This document shows positions 1-8,459 of a DNA stretch of 64,000 bases, piece after piece. The translations under genes were made by a program, and so were the position numbers. Below the pieces are notes generated by a model. The model was given only the letters and a program-made list of their open reading frames with translations, ran no database searches and was not told the origin of the DNA. Source of the DNA: Pseudaquabacterium inlustre (GTDB lineage: Bacteria > Pseudomonadota > Gammaproteobacteria > Burkholderiales > Burkholderiaceae_C); contig NZ_JBBUTH010000003.1 in NCBI RefSeq assembly GCF_038066595.1, forward strand, positions 248,001-312,000. Direction: 5' to 3'. Each line of letters begins with the position of its first letter. Position 1 is the stretch's first letter.

Positions 1-1213
1 GGTAGTCGATGATGAAGGTGGGCTGCCACAGCTTGTCTTCCACCGCGGCCTCGAACAGGCCGAACTGCAGCTGCGCCAGGCCCCAGTGCTTGGGCGGCTC
101 TTCGCCCAGGCTCTTGAGCTTGGCGTGCACGGCCTCGGCGCTGTCGGCCTCGGCTTCGGTCAGGCCGGCGTGCACCACCAGCGAGTCACGCACGCTCAGG
201 CGGGCGAAGGGCTCGTCCAGGTGCACCGGCTTGTCGGCGTAGGTGACGCGGGCACTGCCGGTGGCCGCCACCGCGGCATGGCGCAGCAGGGCCTCGGTGA
301 AGTCCATCAGGTCGTGGTGGTTCCAGTAGGCCGCGTAGAACTCCATCATCGTGAATTCGGGGTTGTGCCGAACGCTGATGCCTTCGTTGCGGAAGTTGCG
401 GTTGATCTCGAACACGCGTTCGAAGCCGCCCACCACCAGGCGCTTCAGGTACAGCTCGGGCGCGATGCGCAGGAACATCTCCTGGTCCAGCGCGTTGTGG
501 TGGGTGATGAAGGGCCGCGCATTGGCACCACCGGGAATGGGGTGCAGCATCGGCGTTTCCACCTCCAGGAAACCGTGCTCGACCATGAAGCCGCGGATCG
601 AGCTGACCGCCTTGCTGCGCGCGGCGAAGCGGGCGCGGGCGGTCTCGTCGGTGATCAGGTCGACATAGCGCTGGCGGTACTTCTGCTCCTGGTCGGCCAT
701 GCCGTGGAACTTGTCGGGCAGCGGCCGCAGGCTCTTGGTCAGCAGGCGCAGCGTGGTGACCTTGACCGAGAGTTCGCCGGTGCGGGTCTTGAACAGCGTG
801 CCTTCGGCGCCGACGATGTCGCCCAGATCCAGGTGCTTGAACTGCTCGTAGGCGGCCTCGCCGACGCCGTCCTTGCTGATGAACAGCTGCAGCCGGCCCT
901 GCTGGCCGACGGTGACGGCGCTGGTCGAGCCATCTTGAATGGTGGCGAAGCTGGCCTTGCCCATCACGCGCTTGAGCATCATGCGGCCGGCCACGGTGAC
1001 GGCCACGGCCTGCGGCTCCAGCGCCTCGTTGTCCAGCGCGCCGTACTCGGCCTGCAGCGCCGAGGCGCGGTGCTGGGGCTTGAAGTCGTTGGGGAAGGCG
1101 ACGCCGCGGGTGCGGATCGCAGCCAGTTTCTCGCGGCGCTCGGCGATCAGCTTGTTGTCGTCCTGATTGTGCGGATCAGGCAGGGGCGTGGTGGCCGGGG
1201 TCGCGGTGGTCAT
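1..1213 (-). CDS. lysS: Lysyl-tRNA synthetase, class II (3' end outside window)
   Basis: Charges tRNA-Lys with lysine in the cytoplasm. The minus-strand frame opens at the ATG complementary to 1211-1213 and runs off the left edge, so about 404 N-terminal residues are seen of roughly 500 usual for the family. The product begins MTTATPATTPLPDPHNQDDN and continues into the OB-fold anticodon-binding domain and then the class II core. The motif 2 signature is visible as FRNEGISVRHNPEFTMMEFY. It is transcribed away from the polysaccharide genes that start 85 bp to its right. A TACAAT -10-like hexamer lies just upstream. The identification is secure; only the missing C-terminus limits it. Confidence 0.96.
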   Translation of the reverse strand, partial: MTTATPATTPLPDPHNQDDNKLIAERREKLAAIRTRGVAFPNDFKPQHRASALQAEYGALDNEALEPQAVAVTVAGRMMLKRVMGKASFATIQDGSTSAVTVGQQGRLQLFISKDGVGEAAYEQFKHLDLGDIVGAEGTLFKTRTGELSVKVTTLRLLTKSLRPLPDKFHGMADQEQKYRQRYVDLITDETARARFAARSKAVSSIRGFMVEHGFLEVETPMLHPIPGGANARPFITHHNALDQEMFLRIAPELYLKRLVVGGFERVFEINRNFRNEGISVRHNPEFTMMEFYAAYWNHHDLMDFTEALLRHAAVAATGSARVTYADKPVHLDEPFARLSVRDSLVVHAGLTEAEADSAEAVHAKLKSLGEEPPKHWGLAQLQFGLFEAAVEDKLWQPTFIIDY

Positions 1214-1244
1214 GGCTGCGGGGAGAAGTCGGGACAAACCCCGA

Positions 1245-1250
1245 ATTGTA
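1245..1250 (-). promoter_or_regulatory. Candidate -10 element for lysS
   Basis: Read on the minus strand the hexamer is TACAAT, five of six matches to the sigma-70 -10 consensus, about 31 nt upstream of the lysS ATG. No convincing -35 sits 16-18 nt further upstream (the hexamer there reads GGCATT). This is a weak, sequence-only call. Confidence 0.35.
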
Positions 1251-1298
1251 GGCGGGCGGTCGGCGATAATGCCCGGTTGACTTTCGCCCAGCGCGACC

Positions 1299-2369
1299 AT
1301 GCACCTGACGCATCCCGCCATCACCGACCGCAAGATCCGCTTCGCGCTGGCCGGTTGCGGCCGCATCGCGGCCAACCACATGGAATCCATCGCGCGCCAC
1401 GCCGAGCGTGCCGAGCTGGTGGCCGTGTGCGACACCGACCCCGCCGCGCTGGCGGCCGCCGTGCAGCGCACCGGTGCGCGTGGCTACGCCAGCTACACGC
1501 AGCTGCTGGCCGAAGCCGGCAGCCTGGGCGTGGACTGCGTGGTGCTCACCACCCCCAGCGGCCTGCACGCGCGCCAGGCGGCCGAGGCCGCCCAGGCCGG
1601 GCTGCACGTGATGACCGAAAAGCCCATGGCCACGCGCTGGAACGACGGCCTGGCGATGGTGAAGGCCTGCGATGACGCCGGCGTGCGCCTGTTCGTCGTC
1701 AAGCAGAACCGCCGCAACCGCACGCTGCAGCTGCTGCGCCAGGCCATCAACGCCGGGCGATTCGGCCGCATCTACATGGTGACCGTGAACGTGTTCTGGA
1801 GCCGGCCACAGAGCTACTACGACAGCGCCGAGTGGCGCGGCACCTGGGAGTTCGACGGCGGCGCGTTCATGAACCAGGCCAGCCACTACATCGACCTGCT
1901 CGACTGGATGATCGGCCCGGTGGAAAGCGTGATGGCCTACACCGGCACGCTGGCGCGCAACATCGAGGTGGAAGACACCGGCGTGGCGGCGCTGAAGTGG
2001 CGCAACGGCGCGATGGGCTCGGTCAACGTGACCATGCTGACGCACCCGAAGAACTTCGAGGGCTCGATCACCATCCTGGGCGAGAAGGGCACGGCGCGCG
2101 TGGGCGGCGTGGCGGTGAACAAGATCGAGCACTGGGAGTTCGACCAGCCGCACGAGATGGACGCGCAGCTGGATGACGCCAGCTACCAGACGACCAGCGT
2201 CTACGGCTTCGGCCACCCGCTGTACTACGACAACGTGATCCGCACGCTGCGCGGCGAGTGCGAGGCCGAGACCGATGGCCGCGAGGGCCTGAAGAGCCTG
2301 GAGCTGCTGATCGCGATGTACCGCTCGGCGCGCGATGGCCGCAAGATCAACCTCCCTCTCGAATATTGA
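1299..2369 (+). CDS. wlbA: UDP-N-acetyl-2-amino-2-deoxyglucuronate 3-dehydrogenase, WlbA/WbpB type
   Basis: 356-aa Gfo/Idh/MocA oxidoreductase. In the WlbA/WbpB pathway this enzyme oxidises C3 of UDP-GlcNAcA before amination. The N-terminal Rossmann motif is visible near residues 17-24 (ALAGCGRIAANH), followed by the family EKPMA motif and a C-terminal substrate domain with a GGAFMNQASHYIDLLDWM segment typical of WlbA. It opens a plus-strand run with wlbB two bases downstream and wlbC six bases after that, the usual three-gene set for a 2,3-diacetamido-uronate. The UDP-GlcNAc 6-dehydrogenase that would supply its substrate is not in the window. Start ATG 1299 is the first start that preserves the Rossmann fold. 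Confidence 0.85.
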   Translation: MHLTHPAITDRKIRFALAGCGRIAANHMESIARHAERAELVAVCDTDPAALAAAVQRTGARGYASYTQLLAEAGSLGVDCVVLTTPSGLHARQAAEAAQAGLHVMTEKPMATRWNDGLAMVKACDDAGVRLFVVKQNRRNRTLQLLRQAINAGRFGRIYMVTVNVFWSRPQSYYDSAEWRGTWEFDGGAFMNQASHYIDLLDWMIGPVESVMAYTGTLARNIEVEDTGVAALKWRNGAMGSVNVTMLTHPKNFEGSITILGEKGTARVGGVAVNKIEHWEFDQPHEMDAQLDDASYQTTSVYGFGHPLYYDNVIRTLRGECEAETDGREGLKSLELLIAMYRSARDGRKINLPLEY

Positions 2370-2371
2370 GC

Positions 2372-2965
2372 ATGGCGGCCACCACCATCCACCCCACCGC
2401 CATCGTCGACGAGGGCGCGCAGCTGGGCGAGGGCTGTCGCGTGTGGCACTGGGTGCACATCTCGGGCGGCGCGCGCATCGGTGCCGGCTGCTCGTTCGGC
2501 CAGAACGTGTTCGTCGGCAACGACGTGGCCATCGGCCACAACGTCAAGATCCAGAACAACGTGTCGGTCTACGACGCTGTGACGCTGGAGGACGATGTGT
2601 TCTGCGGCCCCAGCATGGTGTTCACCAACGTGTTCAACCCGCGCAGCGCGGTGGTGCGCAAGGCCGAGTACCGGCGCACGCTGGTCAAGCGCGGCGCCAC
2701 GCTGGGCGCCAACAGCACCATCGTCTGCGGCACCACGGTGGGCGAATATGCCTTCGTGGGCGCCGGTGCGGTGGTCAGCCGTGATGTGAAGCCCTACGCG
2801 CTGATGGTGGGCGTGCCGGCCAAGCAGATCGGCTGGATGAGCCGGCATGGCGAGCGGCTGCCGCTGCCGGTCAGCGCGCCGGCCGGTCAGAGCGTTGAAG
2901 CGGCTTGCCCTGCCACCGGCGAGCGCTACCGCCTCGACCAGGAACAACTCACCCGGCTGGACTGA
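2372..2965 (+). CDS. wlbB: N-acetyltransferase for UDP-3-amino-GlcNAcA, WlbB/WbpD type
   Basis: 197-aa left-handed beta-helix acyltransferase. WlbB/WbpD uses acetyl-CoA to acetylate the 3-amino group made by WlbC. Hexapeptide repeats run through residues 5-150 (TIHPTAIVDEGAQLGEG, IGHNVKIQNNVSVYD), with the conserved NVFNPRSAVVRK loop and the GVPAKQIGWM end of the helix domain. The open frame extends further 5', but ATG 2372, two bases after the wlbA stop, gives the expected N-terminus. It sits between wlbA and wlbC, which supports the assignment. Confidence 0.86.
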   Translation: MAATTIHPTAIVDEGAQLGEGCRVWHWVHISGGARIGAGCSFGQNVFVGNDVAIGHNVKIQNNVSVYDAVTLEDDVFCGPSMVFTNVFNPRSAVVRKAEYRRTLVKRGATLGANSTIVCGTTVGEYAFVGAGAVVSRDVKPYALMVGVPAKQIGWMSRHGERLPLPVSAPAGQSVEAACPATGERYRLDQEQLTRLD

Positions 2966-2971
2966 ACCCGC

Positions 2972-4102
2972 ATGCAATTCACCGACCTGAAGAGCCAGTA
3001 CGCCGCGCTGAAGGCCAGCATCGACGCGCGCATCCAGCGCGTGCTCGACCACGGCCAGTACATCATGGGCCCCGAGGTGGCCGAGATGGAGGCCGCGCTG
3101 GCCGCCCGCGCCGGCGTGAAGCACTGCGTGGCCGTGGCCAGCGGCACCGAGGCGCTGCTGATCGCGCTGATGGCCCTCGACCTGAAGCCCGGCGACGAGG
3201 TCATCACCACGCCGTTCACCTTTGCCGCCACGGCCGAGGTCATCGTGCTGCTGGGCGGCCAGCCGGTGTACGTGGACATCGAGCCCGACACCTGCAACAT
3301 CGACGCGGCCAAGATCGAGGCCGCGATCACGCCACGCACCCGCGCCATCATGCCGGTGAGCCTGTACGGCCAGGTGGCTGACATGGCCCAGATCAACGCC
3401 ATCGCCGCCCGTCATGGCCTGGCCGTGATCGAGGATGCCGCGCAGAGTTTCGGTGCCTCGTACCAAGGCAAGCCGAGCTGCGGCGTCAGCACCATCGGCT
3501 GCACCAGCTTCTTCCCGAGCAAGCCGCTGGGCTGCTATGGCGACGGCGGCGCGCTGTTCACCAATGACGACGCCATCGCCAAGGCCGCGCGCGAGATCCG
3601 CGTGCACGGCCAGAGCGCCCGCTACACCCACACCCGCCTGGGCGTGGGCGGCCGCATGGACACGCTGCAGTGCGCCGTGGTGCTCGGCAAGCTCGAGCGC
3701 TTCGACTGGGAGATCGCCCGCCGCAAGGCGCTGGGCGACCGCTACGGCGCGCTGATCCAGGCCAGTGGCGCGCCGGTGCAACTGCTCACCGTGCGCCCCG
3801 ACCGTGACTGCGTGTGGGCCCAGTACACCGTGATGCTGGACCACCGCGCCGCCGTGCAGCTGGCGCTGCAGGCCGCGGGTGTGCCCACTGCCATCCACTA
3901 CCCCAAGCCGCTGCACCACCAGCCGGCCTATGCGGCGGGTTGCGATCCGCAGGCGCATCCGATGTCCATCGCCGCGTCGCAGCGCGTGATGAGCCTGCCG
4001 ATGAGCGCCGACCTGACCGAGGCCGACCAGGACCGCGTGGTCGCCGCACTGGCCCAGGCCTGCGCGCAGGCCGCTGCGGCCGTGGCGCCGGTCGCGGCCT
4101 GA
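2972..4102 (+). CDS. wlbC: PLP aminotransferase, WlbC/WbpE type (UDP-3-keto-GlcNAcA aminotransferase)
   Basis: 376-aa DegT/DnrJ/EryC1/StrS aminotransferase. WlbC/WbpE transfers an amino group from glutamate to C3 of the keto-uronate made by WlbA. Visible features are SGTEAL near residue 57 (PLP phosphate contacts), the EDAAQSFGA motif near 154 and the Schiff-base Lys184 in SFFPSKPLGCYGDGG. It follows wlbB by six bases. With wlbA and wlbB it should yield UDP-2,3-diacetamido-glucuronate. No WlbD/WbpI-type 2-epimerase for the manno form lies beside it. Confidence 0.87.
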   Translation: MQFTDLKSQYAALKASIDARIQRVLDHGQYIMGPEVAEMEAALAARAGVKHCVAVASGTEALLIALMALDLKPGDEVITTPFTFAATAEVIVLLGGQPVYVDIEPDTCNIDAAKIEAAITPRTRAIMPVSLYGQVADMAQINAIAARHGLAVIEDAAQSFGASYQGKPSCGVSTIGCTSFFPSKPLGCYGDGGALFTNDDAIAKAAREIRVHGQSARYTHTRLGVGGRMDTLQCAVVLGKLERFDWEIARRKALGDRYGALIQASGAPVQLLTVRPDRDCVWAQYTVMLDHRAAVQLALQAAGVPTAIHYPKPLHHQPAYAAGCDPQAHPMSIAASQRVMSLPMSADLTEADQDRVVAALAQACAQAAAAVAPVAA

Positions 4103-4137
4103 GCGCTGCGGCATCGTCCGTCGGCGGCACGCAGTCC

Positions 4138-5358
4138 ATGGCCACCTCCGGTTTGCGCCGCGCCGTCTTCACGCTGCTGGCCGGCGGTGCGCTGGCCCAG
4201 GCCCTGCCGCTGGCGCTAGGCCCCTGGCTGACCCGGCTGTACTCGCCCGAGAGTTACGGCCAGTACCACCTGTTCGCCGCCGTGGCGGCCAACCTGGCCG
4301 TGGTGGCCTGTGCGCGCTACGAGTTCGCGCTGCCCATGGCGGCCGACGAGTCCGAGGCCCGCGCGCTGCGCGCGCTGTGCCAGCGTGTGCTGGCCGGCGT
4401 GCTGCTGCTCACGACGCTGGGCGCCGTGGCCTGGGCCTGGAGGCTGGGCGCCGTGTGGCCGCTGTGGCTGCCGGCCAGCGTGGGCGCGCTGGGCGGGCTG
4501 TCGCTGGCCACGCTGTCGGCCACGCGGGCGCAGCGCTTCCGGGCGCTGGCCTCGGCGCGGGTGCTGCAGCATGGCGGCGGCGCGGTGGGGCAGGTGGCCA
4601 TCGGCCTGCTGCAGGCCAGCGTGCATGGCCTGATCGCCGGCGCGCTGGCCGCGGTGCTGGCGGCACTGGCCGTGCTGCGACCCGCGGGCGCTGACCGGGC
4701 CGCCGAGGTGGACAGGGCCCCAGACTGGCGCGGCGCCGCCCGGCGCTTTCGCGACTACCCGCTGCTGAACACCCCCCATGCCTTCCTGGGCGCGTTGCAG
4801 GACACCGTGGCCGTGGCGCTGATCGCCGCGCAGCTGGGCGCGGCCGCGGCTGGTGCCTGGGGCCTGGCGCTGCGCTACCTGAAGGCGCCGGCCACGCTGG
4901 TGGGCGGCGCGGTGTCGCAGGCCCTGCACCCGCGCCTGGCCCAGGCCGGGCGCACGCCGGCCGGCCGCGCGCTGGTGCTGCGCACGATGGCGCTGTTGGC
5001 GCTGATCGCCGCGCCGCTGGTCGTCGGCCTGTGGGCCGTGGCGCCGGCGCTGTTCGGCTGGGCCTTTGGCGCCGAGTGGTCGGCGGCCGGCGAACTGGGC
5101 CGTGCGCTGGCGCTCTACATCGGCCTGCATTTCGTGGCCTCGCCGCTGGGCGTGGTGACGCTGGCCTGGGATGCCCAGGCCTGGGCGCTGAAGCTGGCGC
5201 TGGTGGGGCAGGGCCTGTTCGTGGCCGCGCTGGCCGCCGGCCTGGCCTGGGACGGCCTGCGCGGTGCCGGCTGGGCCGTGTCGCTGGCCATGGCCGTCTA
5301 CTTCGGCTGGTACTTCCTGAAGCTGGCCACCTGGCCGGTGGCCGAGGTGACGGCATGA
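4138..5358 (+). CDS. Polysaccharide flippase, Wzx-like (MOP/MATE superfamily)
   Basis: 406-aa integral membrane protein with about ten to twelve hydrophobic segments, very rich in Ala and Leu. It starts at ATG 4138 (MATSGLRRAVFTLLAGGALA). The N-terminal SPESYGQYHLFAAVAANLAVVA stretch resembles the start of Wzx-type lipopolysaccharide flippases, which move undecaprenyl-linked repeat units across the inner membrane. It overlaps the next acyltransferase by ATGA. A second, unrelated-looking flippase is encoded at 30164-31654, which suggests two repeat-unit systems or one redundant copy. Substrate cannot be inferred. Confidence 0.75.
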   Translation: MATSGLRRAVFTLLAGGALAQALPLALGPWLTRLYSPESYGQYHLFAAVAANLAVVACARYEFALPMAADESEARALRALCQRVLAGVLLLTTLGAVAWAWRLGAVWPLWLPASVGALGGLSLATLSATRAQRFRALASARVLQHGGGAVGQVAIGLLQASVHGLIAGALAAVLAALAVLRPAGADRAAEVDRAPDWRGAARRFRDYPLLNTPHAFLGALQDTVAVALIAAQLGAAAAGAWGLALRYLKAPATLVGGAVSQALHPRLAQAGRTPAGRALVLRTMALLALIAAPLVVGLWAVAPALFGWAFGAEWSAAGELGRALALYIGLHFVASPLGVVTLAWDAQAWALKLALVGQGLFVAALAAGLAWDGLRGAGWAVSLAMAVYFGWYFLKLATWPVAEVTA

Positions 5359-5957
5359 GCACGGCGCTGCGCGGATGGCTGAACCGGCTGCGCCGCCGCG
5401 TGGTGCATGCGCTGCTGCACCGCGTGGTGTTCGGCGAAGTGAGCGGTGGATCGGCGCGGCCCAACACGCGCATCGCACCGTCCACCTGCATCGAGCACGA
5501 AGACCGCCTGAGCCTGGCCGACCATGTGTTCATCGGCCCGTTCTGCTTCATCGAGGCCAGCGGCGGCGTCAGCGTGGGCGAGGGTGTGCAGGTCACGCAC
5601 CATGTCAGCATCGTCACGCACAGCTCGCACCGCGCGCAGCGCCTGCTGGGCCGTCGTTACGTCGGCTGGGCGGGCGAGCGGCCGGGCTGGGTGGCCGGGC
5701 CGGTGGTGATCGGGCCCTACAGCTTCATCGGCCCGCACAGCCTGCTGGAGGCCGGCACCACGCTGGGCCGCGGCTGCATCGTGCGCGCTGGCAGCGTGCT
5801 GCGCGGTGATTTCCCCGAGTTCAGCGTGATCGCCGGCAATCCCGCCACCGTGGTGGGTGACAGCCGCAGCGGCGATGCCCGCTGGCTGGCCGAGCACCCT
5901 GAACTGGCCGCCGGCTATGCCGCCTGGGCCGGGCAGGGCGCGGAGGGCGCGCCATGA
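5355..5957 (+). CDS. Hexapeptide-repeat (LbH) acyltransferase
   Basis: 200-aa protein. After a basic N-terminal helix (residues 1-25), left-handed beta-helix repeats run from about residue 40 to 165 (DHVFIGPFCFIEASGGVSVG, GPYSFIGPHSLLEAG), ending in VIAGNPATVV, as in sugar O- or N-acetyltransferases. A THHVSIVTHSSHR segment places conserved histidines in the active-site loop region. It is translationally coupled on both sides by ATGA overlaps with the flippase and the next glycosyltransferase, so it probably decorates the same repeat unit. The acceptor sugar is unknown. Confidence 0.78.
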   Translation: MSTALRGWLNRLRRRVVHALLHRVVFGEVSGGSARPNTRIAPSTCIEHEDRLSLADHVFIGPFCFIEASGGVSVGEGVQVTHHVSIVTHSSHRAQRLLGRRYVGWAGERPGWVAGPVVIGPYSFIGPHSLLEAGTTLGRGCIVRAGSVLRGDFPEFSVIAGNPATVVGDSRSGDARWLAEHPELAAGYAAWAGQGAEGAP

Positions 5958-7201
5958 GGCTGGTGCTGTTTGGCGACGGCGAGAGCCCGCACCTGCTGAA
6001 GTGGGCGCGCGCGCTGGCGCCGAGGGTGGAGCTGTGGGCGGCCTCGTCGCGCGGCTTCCTGCCCGGCTTCGACGGCGTGGTGCCCGAGGCGCGCCGGCTG
6101 TCGCTGGGCACGACGCCGCAGTTCGAGGGCGGCAACTTCGGCCTGCTGAAGCTGCTGCCGCGCCTGACCGAATGGCTGGAGCGCGTGAAGGCCGACTGGA
6201 TCCACGCCCACTACCTCACCTCGCACGGCACGCTGGCCTGGCTCGCCACGCGCTGGCTGGGTGCGCCGGGCAAGCTGGTGGGCTCGGCCTGGGGCTCGGA
6301 CATCCTGGTCACGCCGGCGCGCGGCGGCCTGCTGCGCTGGGTGACCAGCCAGGTGCTCAAGGCCTGCGAGCTGACCACCAGCGACTCCGAGCACATGGCC
6401 TGGCACATGCGGGCGCTGGGCGCGACCGACGTGATGACCTTCCCGTTCGGGCTGGAGGCGCTGCCCGAACTGCCGCCGTCCGACCGCAAGCTGGGCCATG
6501 TGTTCTTCGCCAACCGCGGGCTGGAGGCGGTGTACGCACCACAGCGCGTGCTGCAGGTGTTTGCGGCCATCGCGGTGGAGTGGCCGGGCAGTGAGCTGGT
6601 GGTGGCCAACACCGGCTCGCTGCGCCCCGAATTGGAGCGTCTGGCCGACAAGGCCAAGCTGCGCGAGCGCATCAAGTTCGTCGGCCGGCTCGACGCGGCC
6701 CAGCAGGCTGCGCAGTACGCCCGCGCGCGCTGGTACCTCAGCCTGCCCACCAGCGACTCGGTGGCCGTGTCGGTGCTCGAAGCCATGGCGCACGGCTGCA
6801 TCCCGATCCTGTCGGACCTGCCGGCCAACCACGAGCTGGTGCGCCATGGCGAGAACGGGCTGATCCTGCCGCGCGGGGCCCTGCCCAAGCTGGAGGACCT
6901 GCAGCCGCTGCTCAAGGCCAAGGACGCCATCGCGCAGGCCAACCACGACTGGGTGGCGCAGAACGCGATGTTCGGCCCCTGGGTCGACCGGTTCCTGGGC
7001 CGGTTGCAGGAGATCGAGGCCAGCCCCGGCGGCCGCCGCAGCGTGGTGCCTGCGATGGCCGACCCGCCGAGCGTGGACCTGGCCGCTATCGCCGAGGCGC
7101 AGCGCCTGGACGCCGAGGCCAAGGCCATGGAGGCCGCCGCTGCCGCGCTGGCGGCCGACCAGGCCTCGCCCGCAGCCATCAAGCTCGGGCCGCGCAAATG
7201 A
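5954..7201 (+). CDS. GT4-family glycosyltransferase with Ala-rich C-terminal tail
   Basis: 415-aa GT-B fold glycosyltransferase. The N-terminal half carries IHAHYLTSHGTLAWLA and the C-terminal nucleotide-sugar domain carries VSVLEAMAHGCIPILSD, the EX7E-like region of GT4 retaining enzymes. The catalytic part ends near residue 350; the last 50 residues are an Ala/Glu-rich, possibly helical extension (EAQRLDAEAKAMEAAAAA) that typical family members lack. It starts by ATGA overlap with the acyltransferase and ends 10 bp before the next glycosyltransferase. Donor and acceptor are not predictable. Confidence 0.82.
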   Translation: MRLVLFGDGESPHLLKWARALAPRVELWAASSRGFLPGFDGVVPEARRLSLGTTPQFEGGNFGLLKLLPRLTEWLERVKADWIHAHYLTSHGTLAWLATRWLGAPGKLVGSAWGSDILVTPARGGLLRWVTSQVLKACELTTSDSEHMAWHMRALGATDVMTFPFGLEALPELPPSDRKLGHVFFANRGLEAVYAPQRVLQVFAAIAVEWPGSELVVANTGSLRPELERLADKAKLRERIKFVGRLDAAQQAAQYARARWYLSLPTSDSVAVSVLEAMAHGCIPILSDLPANHELVRHGENGLILPRGALPKLEDLQPLLKAKDAIAQANHDWVAQNAMFGPWVDRFLGRLQEIEASPGGRRSVVPAMADPPSVDLAAIAEAQRLDAEAKAMEAAAAALAADQASPAAIKLGPRK

Positions 7202-7211
7202 GATCGCCCGC

Positions 7212-8459
7212 GTGAACATCCTCTACGTCAACCACTACGCGGGCAGCCCGGCGCTGGGCATGGAGTACCGCCCGTACTACCTGGCGCGCGAATGGGTGCG
7301 TGCCGGCCACCGCGTGCAGATGGTGGCGGCCGACTTCTCGCATGTGCGCGCGCGCCAGCCGCAGACCGGCGGCCGCGTGATGGACGAGACGGTGGACGGC
7401 ATCGCCTACCGCTGGCTGCCCACACCGCCCTACCAGGGCAACGGCCTGGGCCGGGTGAAGAACATCTGGCGCTTCCTGTCGCAGCTGTGGCGCGACACGC
7501 CGCGCCTGGTGCGTGAATTCCGGCCCGACGTGGTGATCGCCAGCAGCACCTACCCGATGGATGTGTGGGTGGCGCGCCGCATCGCCCGCCGCGCCGGCGC
7601 GGTGCTGGTGTTCGAGGTGCACGACCTGTGGCCGCTGAGCCCGATCGAGCTGTCGGGCATGTCGCCCAGGCACCCCTTCATCCGCCTGGTGCAGAAGGCC
7701 GAGGACGACGCCTACCGCGATGCCGACATCGTGGTCAGCATGCTGCCCAAGGTGCACCACTACATGGCCAGCCGCGGGCTCGACCTGCGCAAGCTGCACA
7801 TCGTGCCCAACGGCATCACGCTGGACGAGTGGCAGGGCGAGCCGCCGCCGTTGCGCGGCGACGTGGCCCAGGCCATCGCCACCCAGCGCGCGGCCGGCCG
7901 CACCGTGGTGGGCTATGCCGGCTCGATGGGCCTGCCGAACGCGCTGGACGTGCTGCTGGATGCCGCCCAGCGGCTGCAGGATGAGCCCATCGCCATCGTG
8001 ATGGTGGGCGACGGCCACGAGCGCGTGCGCCTGGCGCAGCGCGTGGCCGATGAAGGCTTGGCCAACGTGACGATGCTGCCGCCCATCCCCAAGGCCCAGG
8101 TGCCGGCGATGCTGGCGGCGGTGGACATCGCCTACATCGGCTGGCAGCGCGTGCCCATCTACCGCTTCGGCATCGCGCCCAACAAGCTGATGGACTACAT
8201 GATGGCCCGCTGCGCCGTGCTGCACAGCGTGGAGGCCGGCAACGACCCCGTGGCCGAGAGCGGCTGCGGCCTGACCGTGCCGCCGCAGGACGCCGAGGCC
8301 GTGGCCCGCGGCCTGCGCCAACTGGCCGCGCTGAGCGTCGACGAGCGCCGCGCGATGGGCGAGCGCGGTCGTGCCTTCGTGCTGGCCCACCACACCTATC
8401 CGGTGCTGGCGCAGCGCTTCCTGGATGCCGTGGCGGGCGCACGTGGAGCAGCACGATGA
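7212..8459 (+). CDS. GT4-family glycosyltransferase, WbuB-like
   Basis: 415-aa cytoplasmic glycosyltransferase with the WbuB-like N-terminus MNILYVNHYAGSPALGMEYR and a donor-binding C-terminal half (VGYAGSMGLPNALDVLLDAA, DIAYIGWQR). The start is GTG at 7212, which places the first beta strand correctly; no ATG fits. The stop overlaps the methyltransferase start by ATGA. WbuB-like enzymes transfer amino-sugars such as L-FucNAc in O-antigen clusters; this copy is distinct from the one at 12945-14192. Precise linkage is unknown. Confidence 0.83.
   Translation: MNILYVNHYAGSPALGMEYRPYYLAREWVRAGHRVQMVAADFSHVRARQPQTGGRVMDETVDGIAYRWLPTPPYQGNGLGRVKNIWRFLSQLWRDTPRLVREFRPDVVIASSTYPMDVWVARRIARRAGAVLVFEVHDLWPLSPIELSGMSPRHPFIRLVQKAEDDAYRDADIVVSMLPKVHHYMASRGLDLRKLHIVPNGITLDEWQGEPPPLRGDVAQAIATQRAAGRTVVGYAGSMGLPNALDVLLDAAQRLQDEPIAIVMVGDGHERVRLAQRVADEGLANVTMLPPIPKAQVPAMLAAVDIAYIGWQRVPIYRFGIAPNKLMDYMMARCAVLHSVEAGNDPVAESGCGLTVPPQDAEAVARGLRQLAALSVDERRAMGERGRAFVLAHHTYPVLAQRFLDAVAGARGAAR

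Noticed and set aside
2225..4114. A 629-codon open frame on the minus strand opposite wlbB/wlbC
   Set aside because: It is a high-GC coding shadow: its His/Gly/Arg/Ala-biased product has no family features, and the plus-strand genes are clear.
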